Source: Planctomycetes bacterium RIFCSPHIGHO2_12_FULL_52_36
GTDB taxonomy: Bacteria; Planctomycetota; Brocadiia; Brocadiales; Bathyanammoxibiaceae
Reading direction: 5' to 3'
DNA: 12,334 nucleotides
Assembly (NCBI GenBank): GCA_001828545.1
Contig: MHYW01000028.1
Coordinates: 1 to 12,334, forward strand
Below are positions 5,823 through 12,334 of the stretch, piece after piece (positions within the stretch are counted from its first letter, which is position 1; each line of letters opens with the position of its first letter). A program made the position numbers and the translations under genes. The notes beneath the pieces were generated by a model that did not search any database, was not told the origin of the DNA, and worked only from the letters and a program-made list of their open reading frames with translations.

Positions 5823-7763
5823 ATGGCTGCAAAAGAAAAGATTATCGGTATAGACCTGGGTACTACAAACTCAGTGGTAGCTGTTATGGAAGGGGACCAG
5901 CCTACGGTCATAGTGAATTCCCAGGGCAGCAGGCTAACCCCCTCTTGCGTGGGCTTTACCGATAAGGGGGAACGGCTGGTTGGGCAACTGGCCAGGAGGC
6001 AGTCCATTATTAACCCCAGAAACACCGTATACTCAATAAAGCGGTTCATGGGTAGGCGCCACAGCGAGGTGGCTGAAGAGGAAAAGCTAGTCCCCTTCAA
6101 GATAGTAGGGGCACCGGAAGAGCCCGTACAGGTAGAAATAAGGGATAAACGCTTCACCCCGCCAGAAATCTCCGCCATGGTACTGCAGGACCTGAAAAAG
6201 TCTGCCGAAGACTACCTGGGGAACCCCATCAAGAAGGCCGTAATCACCGTACCGGCCTATTTTAATGATAGCCAGCGACAGGCTACCAAGGATGCTGGCA
6301 CCATTGCCGGGATGGAAGTGGTCAGGATAATAAATGAGCCTACGGCCTCCTGTCTTGCCTACGGGCTGGACAAAAAGAAGACCGGGAGGATTGCGGTCTT
6401 TGACCTCGGAGGCGGCACCTTTGACATATCTATCCTGGAAGTGGGCGACGGGGTATTCCAGGTACTCTCCACCAATGGAGATACCCACCTAGGCGGAGAT
6501 GATTTTGATAAGGTATTGACAGATTATATGGCCGAGGAATTCAGGAAAGAGACGGGCATAGACCTCAGGAAAGACGCGGTGGCCCACCAAAGGCTACTAG
6601 AGGCGGCAGAGAAGGCCAAGTGTGAACTCTCTAACACCATGAGTACCGACGTAAACCTCCCCTTCATCACGGCGGACCAGGCCGGGCCCAAGCACCTGAC
6701 CATGAACATCACCAGGGCTAAACTGGAACAACTGGTAGAACACCTGGTACAGAGGTGCGTCAGACCTTGCGAGACAGCCCTGTCCGATGCAAAACTCCCA
6801 CCGGATAAAATAGACGAGGTGGTACTGGTCGGGGGAATGATCCGTATGCCCAGGGTACAGCAGCTCGTAAAAGACCTCTTTAAGAGGGAGCCTTGTAAGG
6901 GAGTTAACCCTGACGAGGTGGTAGCAGTGGGGGCGGCCATCCAGGCTGCCGTGTTAAGCGGAGAGATCAGGGACATCCTCCTGCTGGACGTTACCCCGCT
7001 CTCCCTGGGCGTAGAGACCCTGGGTGGGGTTATGACCGTGCTTATACCAAGGAATACCACCATACCTACCGGTAAAAAAGAGGTATTCTCCACGGCCGCC
7101 GACAGCCAGACGGCCGTAGACATCCACGTCCTCCAGGGAGAGAGACCCATGGCCAGGGATAACCGTACCCTGGGCCGTTTCCAGCTGATGGGCATACCCT
7201 CTGCCCCTAGAGGCATACCCCAGATAGAGGTCTCCTTTGACATAGATGCCAACGGCATCCTGAACGCTAATGCCAAAGACCTTGGCACGGGAAGGGAGCA
7301 AAAGATTACCATCACCTCTTCCTCTGGCCTGTCAAAAGAAGAGGTGGAGAAGATGAGCAAGGAGGCAGAGAGGTTCGGCGAGGAAGATAAGAGAACGAAG
7401 GAACTGGCCGAGACCAGGAACCAGGCAGACCAACTCGTATATACCACAGAGAAGACCCTTAAAGAGTACGGAGACAAGATTAGCCAGTCCGACAGAGAGG
7501 CCGTCATCAGGGCCGTGGACAGGCTTAAATCCCTCAAGGAGAGCGACAACATTAGCGAGCTAAAGAAGGCCATTGAAGAGCTCACCACGGCCTCCCACAA
7601 ACTGGCCCAGGCCATGTACGAGGCCGCCTCCAGGGCGAGGGCCGCAGGGGCAGGCCCGACCGGTGGCTCGGGGACAGAAAAGGTCAAAGGTGGTAAGGGT
7701 AGTGGTGGGGCCACCCCTGGCGAGGGGGACGTCATTGATGCTGACTATGAGGTGAAGGAGTAA
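5823..7763 (+). CDS. dnaK: Molecular chaperone DnaK (Hsp70)
   Basis: DnaK binds exposed hydrophobic segments of client proteins in an ATP-driven cycle, normally with DnaJ and GrpE, neither of which is in the window. The 646 residues match the usual length. The ATPase domain shows DLGTTNS at residues 11-17, VPAYFNDSQRQATKDAG, the DLGGGTFD phosphate loop at 194-201 (Thr199 as in E. coli), and VGGMIRMP. The interdomain linker DILLLDVTPL lies at about 384-393. The substrate-binding beta domain carries SLGVETLGG and the IEVSFDIDANGI segment. A helical lid follows, then a Gly-rich tail ending DVIDADYEVKE, close to the EEVD-like bacterial terminus. AAGGAG at 5808-5813 is a good ribosome binding site for ATG 5823. 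It reads from its own extended -10 promoter and is followed at 129 nt by clpB, its disaggregase partner. Confidence 0.98.
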   Translation: MAAKEKIIGIDLGTTNSVVAVMEGDQPTVIVNSQGSRLTPSCVGFTDKGERLVGQLARRQSIINPRNTVYSIKRFMGRRHSEVAEEEKLVPFKIVGAPEEPVQVEIRDKRFTPPEISAMVLQDLKKSAEDYLGNPIKKAVITVPAYFNDSQRQATKDAGTIAGMEVVRIINEPTASCLAYGLDKKKTGRIAVFDLGGGTFDISILEVGDGVFQVLSTNGDTHLGGDDFDKVLTDYMAEEFRKETGIDLRKDAVAHQRLLEAAEKAKCELSNTMSTDVNLPFITADQAGPKHLTMNITRAKLEQLVEHLVQRCVRPCETALSDAKLPPDKIDEVVLVGGMIRMPRVQQLVKDLFKREPCKGVNPDEVVAVGAAIQAAVLSGEIRDILLLDVTPLSLGVETLGGVMTVLIPRNTTIPTGKKEVFSTAADSQTAVDIHVLQGERPMARDNRTLGRFQLMGIPSAPRGIPQIEVSFDIDANGILNANAKDLGTGREQKITITSSSGLSKEEVEKMSKEAERFGEEDKRTKELAETRNQADQLVYTTEKTLKEYGDKISQSDREAVIRAVDRLKSLKESDNISELKKAIEELTTASHKLAQAMYEAASRARAAGAGPTGGSGTEKVKGGKGSGGATPGEGDVIDADYEVKE

Positions 7764-7775
7764 GGGGGGAAATTG

Positions 7776-7836
7776 TATTGTAAATTGTAAATTGGAAATT
7801 TTAAATTTTAAAATTTCCAATCTTCAATTTACAATT
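7776..7836. repeat. AT-rich palindrome between dnaK and clpB
   Basis: The core has perfect 15-bp arms (7791-7805 against 7807-7821) around a single T. Pairing continues outward with 12 of 15 positions matching (7776-7790 against 7822-7836). Base composition is very unlike the flanking GC-rich genes. Its translations contain KFKISNLQF-like peptides that I recall as a common spurious product of this repeat type in environmental genomes. In the mRNA it would form a long A-U hairpin. Confidence 0.75.
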
Positions 7837-7892
7837 CTCTTAGTCAAAGGGGCCCCCAACGTAGTCTTACCTAATGTTTATAGACAATACAC

Positions 7893-10505
7893 GTGCGATT
7901 AGATAAACTCACCATCAAGGCCCAGGAGGCCCTCCAGGAGGCCCACCAACTGGCCCAGCAAAAGGGCCAACAGCAAATAGAGCCCGTACACCTCCTTGCC
8001 GCCCTCCTCCAGCAAGAACAAGGGGTAGTGGGGCCAATCCTGGATAAGCTGGGGGTCAACTGCCAGGCCATCCATGCTAAGTGCCTTGAGGCCATAGATA
8101 GACTGCCAAAGGTTAGTGGCGCTACCGCCTTCGGACAGATGTACGTCAGCCCTGAACTTAACGACCTCCTCAACGTGGCCTGGAACGAGGCCCTGAGACT
8201 AAAGGACGAATACCTCAGCACGGAGCACCTCCTCCTTGCCATGCTGGAGAAGTCTGACAGCTCTGCAGGCAGGATACTCTCAGGGGCAGGGGTGAAAAAA
8301 GACGAGGTACTCAGGGCGCTCCAGGGCATCCGTGGTACCCAGAGGGTGACAGACCCCAACCCTGAAAATAAATACCAGGCCCTGGCCCGTTACAGCCGAG
8401 ACCTGGTGGAGCTGGCCAGGAAAGGGAAGCTGGACCCGGTAATCGGCAGGGACGACGAGATACGGAGGGTCATCCAGGTCCTCTCCCGGAGGACAAAGAA
8501 TAACCCCGTGCTCATAGGCGACCCCGGAGTAGGAAAGACCGCCATAGTAGAGGGCCTGGCCCAGAGGATAGTCAACGGTGACGTCCCCGAGGGGCTAAAG
8601 GACAAGAGGGTCATGGCCCTGGACATGGGAGCCCTCCTGGCAGGCACCAAGTTCAGGGGAGAGTTTGAGGACCGTCTCAAGGCGGTGCTGAGGGAGATAG
8701 AGGAGGCCGAGGGGGGCGTAATCCTCTTTATAGACGAGCTCCACACGGTGGTAGGGGCAGGGGCCGCAGAGGGGGCCATAGACGCCTCCAACCTCCTTAA
8801 ACCTGCCCTGGCCAGGGGAGAGCTCCGATGCGTGGGAGCCACTACCCTGGACGAATACCGAAAGCACGTAGAAAAGGACGCCGCCCTGGAGAGGCGGTTC
8901 CAGCCTGTCTACGTCACACAGCCTACCGTGGAGGATACCATAGCCATCCTCCGTGGTCTGAAAGAACGCTACGAGGTGCACCACGGGGTGAGGATAAAGG
9001 ACTCTGCCCTGGTGGCCGCGGCCACCCTCTCTAACCGCTATATTACCGACCGCTTCCTGCCGGATAAGGCCATAGACCTCATTGACGAGTCAGCCAGCAA
9101 GCTCAGGATTGAGATTGACAGTATGCCCTCGGAACTGGATGAGATACAGAGAAAGATTATGCAGTTAGAGATAGAGAGGGAGGCCCTGAAGAAGGAGAGA
9201 GACCCTGAGTCTAAACAGAGGACAGAAAAACTGGAGCGGCAACTGGCCGAACACAGGGAGGAACTCTGCGGCCTGAAGGCCCAGTGGGAGAAGGAGAAGG
9301 GCCTCATAAAAGACGTTCAGGGCCTCAAGGCCAGGATAGACCAGGCCAGGCTGGAGGAACAGGCGGCCCTGAGGATGGGCAACCTGGAGAAGGTGGCAGA
9401 AATCCGCTACGGACGCCTGAGGGAGTACGAGGACCAGTTAAGACAGAAACAGACCAGGATGGACGAGTATCAGAAGGGCAGGTGTCTCCTGAAAGAGGAG
9501 GTAGATGCCGACGACGTTGCAGAGGTGGTCGCCAGATGGACAAGGATTCCGGTATCCAAACTCCTGGAGGGGGAGAAACAGAAGCTACTCAAGATGGAAG
9601 ACCGCCTCAAGGAGAGGGTGGTGGGGCAGGAGGAGGCCGTCAGGGCCGTTTCGGATGCCGTAAGGAGGGCCAGGGCGGGGCTCCAGGACCCCAAGAGGCC
9701 CGTGGGCTCCTTCATATTCCTTGGGCCTACGGGGGTTGGTAAGACAGAACTATGCCGGGCGCTGGCAGAGTTTCTCTTTGACGACGAGAATGCCATGGTG
9801 AGGGTGGACATGTCTGAGTACATGGAGCAACACTCCGTGGCAAGGCTCATCGGGGCGCCCCCGGGCTACGTCGGCTATGAGGAAGGCGGCAGGCTCACGG
9901 AGGCGGTGAGACGGAGACCCTATTCCGTGGTACTCTTTGACGAGATAGAAAAGGCCCACAGGGACGTCTTCAACATCCTGTTACAGGTGTTAGACGATGG
10001 GCGGCTTACCGATGGCCATGGCCGTACCGTGGATTTCAAGAATACCATCATAGTAATGACCTCCAACGTTGGCACCCATTGGGTTGAAGAACTCGGCGGC
10101 AAAGGCAAAGAGGAGGAACTCAAGGAGCACATCATGGAGTCCCTCAGAAAGACCTTCCGCCCGGAGTTTCTGAACCGTATAGATGAGGTAATCGTCTTCA
10201 ACCGTCTCGGCAAGGAGGAGATTAAACAGATAGTGGAGATACAACTCCGCAGTCTGAGGAAACGCCTGGCAGAGCACAACGTCAGGCTCACCCTTGGGAA
10301 GGAAGTGAGAGAGATGCTGGTGGAAAAGGGCTACGACCCCGCCTACGGGGCCAGGCCCTTGAAGCGCACCATACAGCAGTACATTGAAAACCCCCTGGCC
10401 CTGGAGATACTGGAGGGGAGATTCCCCGATGGTTCCGAGGTTATCATCAAGTGTAAGGACGGCAAGGTCCTTTTCACTAAGGCGAAGCCTGTAGAGGTGG
10501 CGTAG
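7893..10505 (+). CDS. clpB: ATP-dependent disaggregase ClpB (Hsp100)
   Basis: ClpB hexamers pull polypeptides out of aggregates together with DnaK, whose gene lies just upstream. The 870 residues show the full architecture. The N-terminal double-repeat domain (1 to about 145) starts MRLDKLTIKAQEALQ. NBD1 has Walker A GDPGVGKT at 209-216 and Walker B VILFIDE at 276-282. The coiled-coil middle domain (about 405-530), rich in Glu, Lys and Arg, distinguishes ClpB from ClpA and ClpC. NBD2 has Walker A GPTGVGKT at 611-618 and Walker B VVLFDE at 679-684. The C-terminal domain carries the sensor-2 GARPLKR. There is no ClpP-docking IGF/IGL loop visible, as expected. The start is GTG; an in-frame TAG only four codons upstream leaves no earlier option. 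I see no Shine-Dalgarno before it. It may be co-transcribed with dnaK. Confidence 0.97.
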   Translation: MRLDKLTIKAQEALQEAHQLAQQKGQQQIEPVHLLAALLQQEQGVVGPILDKLGVNCQAIHAKCLEAIDRLPKVSGATAFGQMYVSPELNDLLNVAWNEALRLKDEYLSTEHLLLAMLEKSDSSAGRILSGAGVKKDEVLRALQGIRGTQRVTDPNPENKYQALARYSRDLVELARKGKLDPVIGRDDEIRRVIQVLSRRTKNNPVLIGDPGVGKTAIVEGLAQRIVNGDVPEGLKDKRVMALDMGALLAGTKFRGEFEDRLKAVLREIEEAEGGVILFIDELHTVVGAGAAEGAIDASNLLKPALARGELRCVGATTLDEYRKHVEKDAALERRFQPVYVTQPTVEDTIAILRGLKERYEVHHGVRIKDSALVAAATLSNRYITDRFLPDKAIDLIDESASKLRIEIDSMPSELDEIQRKIMQLEIEREALKKERDPESKQRTEKLERQLAEHREELCGLKAQWEKEKGLIKDVQGLKARIDQARLEEQAALRMGNLEKVAEIRYGRLREYEDQLRQKQTRMDEYQKGRCLLKEEVDADDVAEVVARWTRIPVSKLLEGEKQKLLKMEDRLKERVVGQEEAVRAVSDAVRRARAGLQDPKRPVGSFIFLGPTGVGKTELCRALAEFLFDDENAMVRVDMSEYMEQHSVARLIGAPPGYVGYEEGGRLTEAVRRRPYSVVLFDEIEKAHRDVFNILLQVLDDGRLTDGHGRTVDFKNTIIVMTSNVGTHWVEELGGKGKEEELKEHIMESLRKTFRPEFLNRIDEVIVFNRLGKEEIKQIVEIQLRSLRKRLAEHNVRLTLGKEVREMLVEKGYDPAYGARPLKRTIQQYIENPLALEILEGRFPDGSEVIIKCKDGKVLFTKAKPVEVA

Positions 10506-10554
10506 GGACAGGTCTTTAGACCTGTCCGCGGACAGACCTAAAGGTCTGTCCCTA
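10503..10554. repeat. Double hairpin, TAGGGACAGG-type inverted repeat
   Basis: Two hairpins lie back to back after clpB: GACAGGTCT-TT-AGACCTGTC and GACAGACCT-AA-AGGTCTGTC, each a perfect 9-bp stem. Together the arms 10503-10527 and 10530-10554 form a larger inverted repeat matching at 21 of 25 positions. The left end covers the clpB stop codon. No U-tract follows, so read-through into the next gene is plausible. Confidence 0.75.
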
Positions 10555-10583
10555 CATCTCAGGAAAAGAGAGGAGACATCTAG

Positions 10584-11072
10584 ATGCGTAATCTATGTTT
10601 GGCCCTTTGCGTTCCAACCCTTTTTTTCTTGGTTTCCCTGGCACCTCTGGCCGAAGGGCAGGAAATTAAGACCATCGGTGCAAAGGAGTTTAGTGACCTT
10701 CTGGCAGCCAGCAAGGGAAAGGTAGTGGTTCTGGACTTCTGGGCTACTTTCTGACCCTCCTGCCGGAGGGCGGTGCCCTTCCTAAACCAGATGTACGAGA
10801 CGTACAAAGGCCAGGGTTTTGAAATAATTGCCCTTTCCACAGAGGGGAAAAATGTAGAGGCCGTAACAGCCTTTTCAAAAAAGGCAGGGATAAAGTATCC
10901 CATCTTTATGGCAGAGTTAGACCTTCTGGAGAAGTACGGTATACAGTACATCCCTCACCACGTCTTTATAGACAAGAAGGGGACACAGAGGCACGAAGAG
11001 ACGGGCTTTTCTGAGGCAGGCAAGACGACGTTTGAGATGAGGATTAAGGAGTTACTGAAGGAAGGCGGTTAA
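10584..11072 (+). CDS. Secreted TlpA/ResA-like thioredoxin-fold selenoprotein (Sec57 at in-frame TGA)
   Basis: From ATG 10584, with AGAGAGGAG 8 nt upstream, the frame runs 163 codons to TAA, interrupted only by TGA at 10752-10754. Read as selenocysteine this gives 162 residues: a signal peptide (LCLALCV...LAPLA, cleavage near residue 23) and one thioredoxin-like domain. The TGA falls exactly on the first catalytic cysteine: WATF-U-PSC (Sec57, Cys60) where TlpA/ResA relatives have WATWC-PPC. The C-terminal half is intact, with ALSTEG, KYPIFMAE, the cis-proline segment YIPHHVFIDKKG (Pro124) and a normal helix. A SECIS-like hairpin follows the TGA. The protein would act as a periplasmic thiol oxidoreductase; its partner is unknown. 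Gene finders would likely start it at GTG 10773, losing signal and active site. Alternatives are a nonsense mutation or sequencing error (TGC or TGT to TGA); the hairpin argues against these. No promoter is evident, so transcription may come from clpB. Confidence 0.8.
10752..10781 (+). promoter_or_regulatory. Bacterial SECIS-like element with UGA codon
   Basis: The UGA at 10752-10754 is followed by 17 nt and then a GGU apical loop (10772-10774). The loop is closed by GGAGGGC (10765-10771) pairing with GCCCTTC (10775-10781), seven pairs with one wobble. In E. coli fdhF a GGUC loop lies 18 nt after the UGA, and a loop G is needed for SelB binding, so spacing and loop agree well. The bulged U of the fdhF stem is not seen. 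A competing hairpin, CCCTCC (10755-10760) with GGAGGG (10765-10770), would exclude it. Confidence 0.65.
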
Positions 11073-11101
11073 TCTTTTGTATTGTATATAGGCATAGGTA
11101 A

Positions 11102-11116
11102 TCCGCCTGAGGTGGA
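11102..11116. repeat. Degenerate 15-nt palindrome TCCGCCTGAGGTGGA
   Basis: One mismatch from the TCCGCCTNAGGCGGA consensus, 29 nt after the selenoprotein stop. CCGCC/GGTGG can pair with a wobble and is followed within a few bases by TCTTTT, so it might serve as a weak terminator. The rest of the 153-nt convergent gap (11073-11225) holds GGGCTTGCCC and scattered TAGGG fragments, apparently decayed repeats, and no gene that I can support. Confidence 0.5.
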
Positions 11117-11225
11117 GGTCTTTTAATTAGTCCTAAGGCCCACCCCTATGTCTACCTTGTGCGGGGGGGCTTGCCCTTGTAGGGAGGTGCCTGGGTACGT
11201 GGTGTGGGAGAGGTCTTTCTCTTAC

Positions 11226-12334
11226 TCATGGGGTGGTCATTAGCCGTTCGCCTGAGGCGGATTGGGAGTGACCGCCACACCTGAGCATCTCTATAAAGCC
11301 CTCAAGGCGTGTCTTTAGCTGTCCGGAGGTAAAATTCTGGTCATCCACGCAGTCCCCGTCCAGGTTCATAACGGGGATGCCCTCCAGGTTTAACTCCCGT
11401 TTTATCACAGGCACTGCGGCATTATTCCTGCGACAGCCCCAGTGGGAGAAGATTATCGCGCCGTCTATATCGTATTTTTTTACCAGTGTCTTTAATACCG
11501 CTATCCTGCGGTCCAGGGGGCCGTTGTAGTGATTGGAGATGAGCTTTCTGGCGAGGCTTTCATAGGGTCTCTGCGGGTCAAGGGGTTCCCAATAGACGTA
11601 ATTTGTCTCTTCAAAGGCTATCTTTATATCGCTGTTTGTCTCTATTACCGTTGGGATTTCACACTTAAAATAGGGTTTTAGTTCCAGCCACAGGAGCCGT
11701 ATCTTTTCCTCTGGGGAGACACCACTCTTTTCTTTAGCAGATACCGTTTCTTTGAGCTCCGCGGCGAGCCTGGTATAAAATTCCTCTGAGCGGCTGGAGC
11801 CCTGGAGGACATGACTGGGGAGCATGAAGCCCAGTGTCTTTGTCCCGGGCAGGGGAGAGAAGGGGCTTGTCCTTATTTCATTTACCTCTAACATCTTCTC
11901 CCTTGTGCGGTTTGCCCTCTCAAGGACCTCTCTAAGCCTTTGCGGGTCCATCCTTCGCCTCGCTACGACCTCTAATTTCTTGGTAAATTCTTCCAACTGC
12001 GCAGAAAGGTAACAGACAGACTCTTTTGTAAGGTCGTAAGGCACGTCCAGCACCAGCGTCTCTTTGCCCGTAATCGTCTCGCCTATCCTTGACATCTTAA
12101 TGTTGGAGTCGCAGAGGGTACTGGTAGTGGCATGGATGATGGGCCTGGGGAGATAGCCCTTGAAGGCGAACCCCAGGGCGGAACGGTGGAAGGTGCACAC
12201 GTCGGTAGGGATACCCTCGGCCTCCGCCTCGGCAAGCCCCTTGGGACTCTGACCTGCCCCTGCAAAGAGGGCGGCGATTACCTCCAGACTGAGAGGTATC
12301 AGGCCCAGGGCGAAAAGGATTTCTGAGGGGACAA
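11226..12334 (-). CDS. 2-hydroxyacyl-CoA dehydratase / benzoyl-CoA reductase-type subunit (5' end beyond right edge)
   Basis: The frame is open to the right edge, so 368 residues of the C-terminal part are visible and the start lies outside. A GTG at 12200 would open a shorter frame, but codons upstream encode conserved family sequence (ILFALGLIP, then EGIPTDVCTFHR), so it is not the start. Family features are an N-terminal EIL-ALGLIP segment, Cys in TDVCTFHR, Cys in SHWGCRRNN, and Cys in LDGDCVDDQNFTSGQ followed by an LEGFIEML helix. These three cysteines are the expected ligands of the subunit [4Fe-4S] cluster. Members act as heterodimers activated by an ATP-dependent electron-donating ATPase, in amino-acid fermentation (2-hydroxyacyl-CoA dehydration) or reductive dearomatisation; the sequence alone does not decide which, and some family members are uncharacterised. 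The last residues (QSASGERLMTTP) come from a palindromic repeat. Confidence 0.85.
   Translation of the reverse strand, partial: VPSEILFALGLIPLSLEVIAALFAGAGQSPKGLAEAEAEGIPTDVCTFHRSALGFAFKGYLPRPIIHATTSTLCDSNIKMSRIGETITGKETLVLDVPYDLTKESVCYLSAQLEEFTKKLEVVARRRMDPQRLREVLERANRTREKMLEVNEIRTSPFSPLPGTKTLGFMLPSHVLQGSSRSEEFYTRLAAELKETVSAKEKSGVSPEEKIRLLWLELKPYFKCEIPTVIETNSDIKIAFEETNYVYWEPLDPQRPYESLARKLISNHYNGPLDRRIAVLKTLVKKYDIDGAIIFSHWGCRRNNAAVPVIKRELNLEGIPVMNLDGDCVDDQNFTSGQLKTRLEGFIEMLRCGGHSQSASGERLMTTP
11247..11261. repeat. 15-nt palindrome TTCGCCTGAGGCGGA in a coding tail
   Basis: One base off the TCCGCCTNAGGCGGA consensus. On the minus strand it reads TCC GCC TCA GGC GAA (Ser-Ala-Ser-Gly-Glu), ending 18 nt before the stop codon of the dehydratase-type subunit. 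Same reading phase as the copies at 3193 and 4845. Confidence 0.65.

Noticed and set aside
6524..7735. 403-codon open frame antisense to dnaK, plus long antisense frames over clpB, dapB and the radical SAM genes
   Set aside because: Low-complexity Ser/Leu-rich translations with no recognisable motif, fully explained by codon bias of the sense genes.
10752..10754. General TGA recoding (Trp or Gly) or pseudogene as explanation
   Set aside because: TGA is a functional stop in three neighbouring genes; no other defect is visible in the gene; the codon falls on the catalytic cysteine and is followed by a SECIS-like hairpin. A point mutation or base-call error cannot be fully excluded from sequence alone.
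10773..11072. Thioredoxin-like gene starting at GTG 10773 (99 residues)
   Set aside because: No ribosome binding site there; it would lack the active site and signal peptide that are present in frame upstream of the TGA.
11120..11225. Rho-independent terminator between the convergent genes
   Set aside because: GGGCTTGCCC and other short hairpins lack a following T-tract on either strand; only the weak CCGCC/GGTGG-TCTTTT candidate remains, noted under the repeat.
1..12334. CRISPR array, tRNA or rRNA genes, insertion sequence with transposase
   Set aside because: The palindromic repeats are irregularly spaced and lack spacer units; no tRNA or rRNA signatures and no transposase-like frames were recognised.

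Overview
The window looks like chromosomal DNA of a moderately GC-rich, probably anaerobic bacterium. Three things suggest this: two cobalamin-domain radical SAM enzymes, an iron-sulfur 2-hydroxyacyl-CoA dehydratase-type subunit, and a thioredoxin-fold protein that appears to carry selenocysteine. The DapB and DnaK sequences and the many short palindromic repeats recall uncultured Planctomycetota (Brocadiales-like), Nitrospirota or Desulfobacterota genomes. That placement is an impression from memory, not a computed result.

Left part, minus strand: the N-terminal half of a DUF362-family protein (cut by the left edge) has its own sigma70-like promoter. Upstream of it lies a tandem pair of paralogous B12-binding-type radical SAM genes separated by one base, read from a near-consensus promoter (TTGACA-N17-TAGAAT). 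The promoter lies inside the longest open frame of the first gene and so moves its start to an internal GTG. Right after it, a divergent promoter drives a plus-strand pair: a rhomboid intramembrane protease and dapB, overlapping by ATGA.

Centre, plus strand: dnaK, with an extended -10 promoter and a perfect 12-bp hairpin almost at the predicted mRNA 5' end; then clpB after an AT-rich palindrome; then, after a double hairpin, a small secreted TlpA/ResA-like thioredoxin-fold gene. In this last gene the first cysteine of the expected CxxC is an in-frame TGA. A hairpin with a GGU apical loop begins 17 nt after the TGA, close to the geometry of the E. coli fdhF SECIS. I read it as a selenoprotein (UPSC active site, 162 residues) that standard gene finders would truncate to its last 99 codons. 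Together dnaK, clpB and this gene form a protein-quality and thiol-redox cluster.

Right end, minus strand: a large 3' part of a 2-hydroxyacyl-CoA dehydratase/benzoyl-CoA reductase-type subunit, converging on the selenoprotein gene and cut by the right edge.

Across the window run at least two families of short palindromic repeats: TCCGCCTNAGGCGGA (five copies) and TAGGGGCAGG-like hairpins. They occupy intergenic gaps and also enter coding sequence. One radical SAM paralogue carries an internal repeat-derived insertion and a repeat-built C-terminal tail that its tandem twin lacks. All three in-frame copies of the 15-mer are read in the same phase, giving Ser-Ala-X-Gly.
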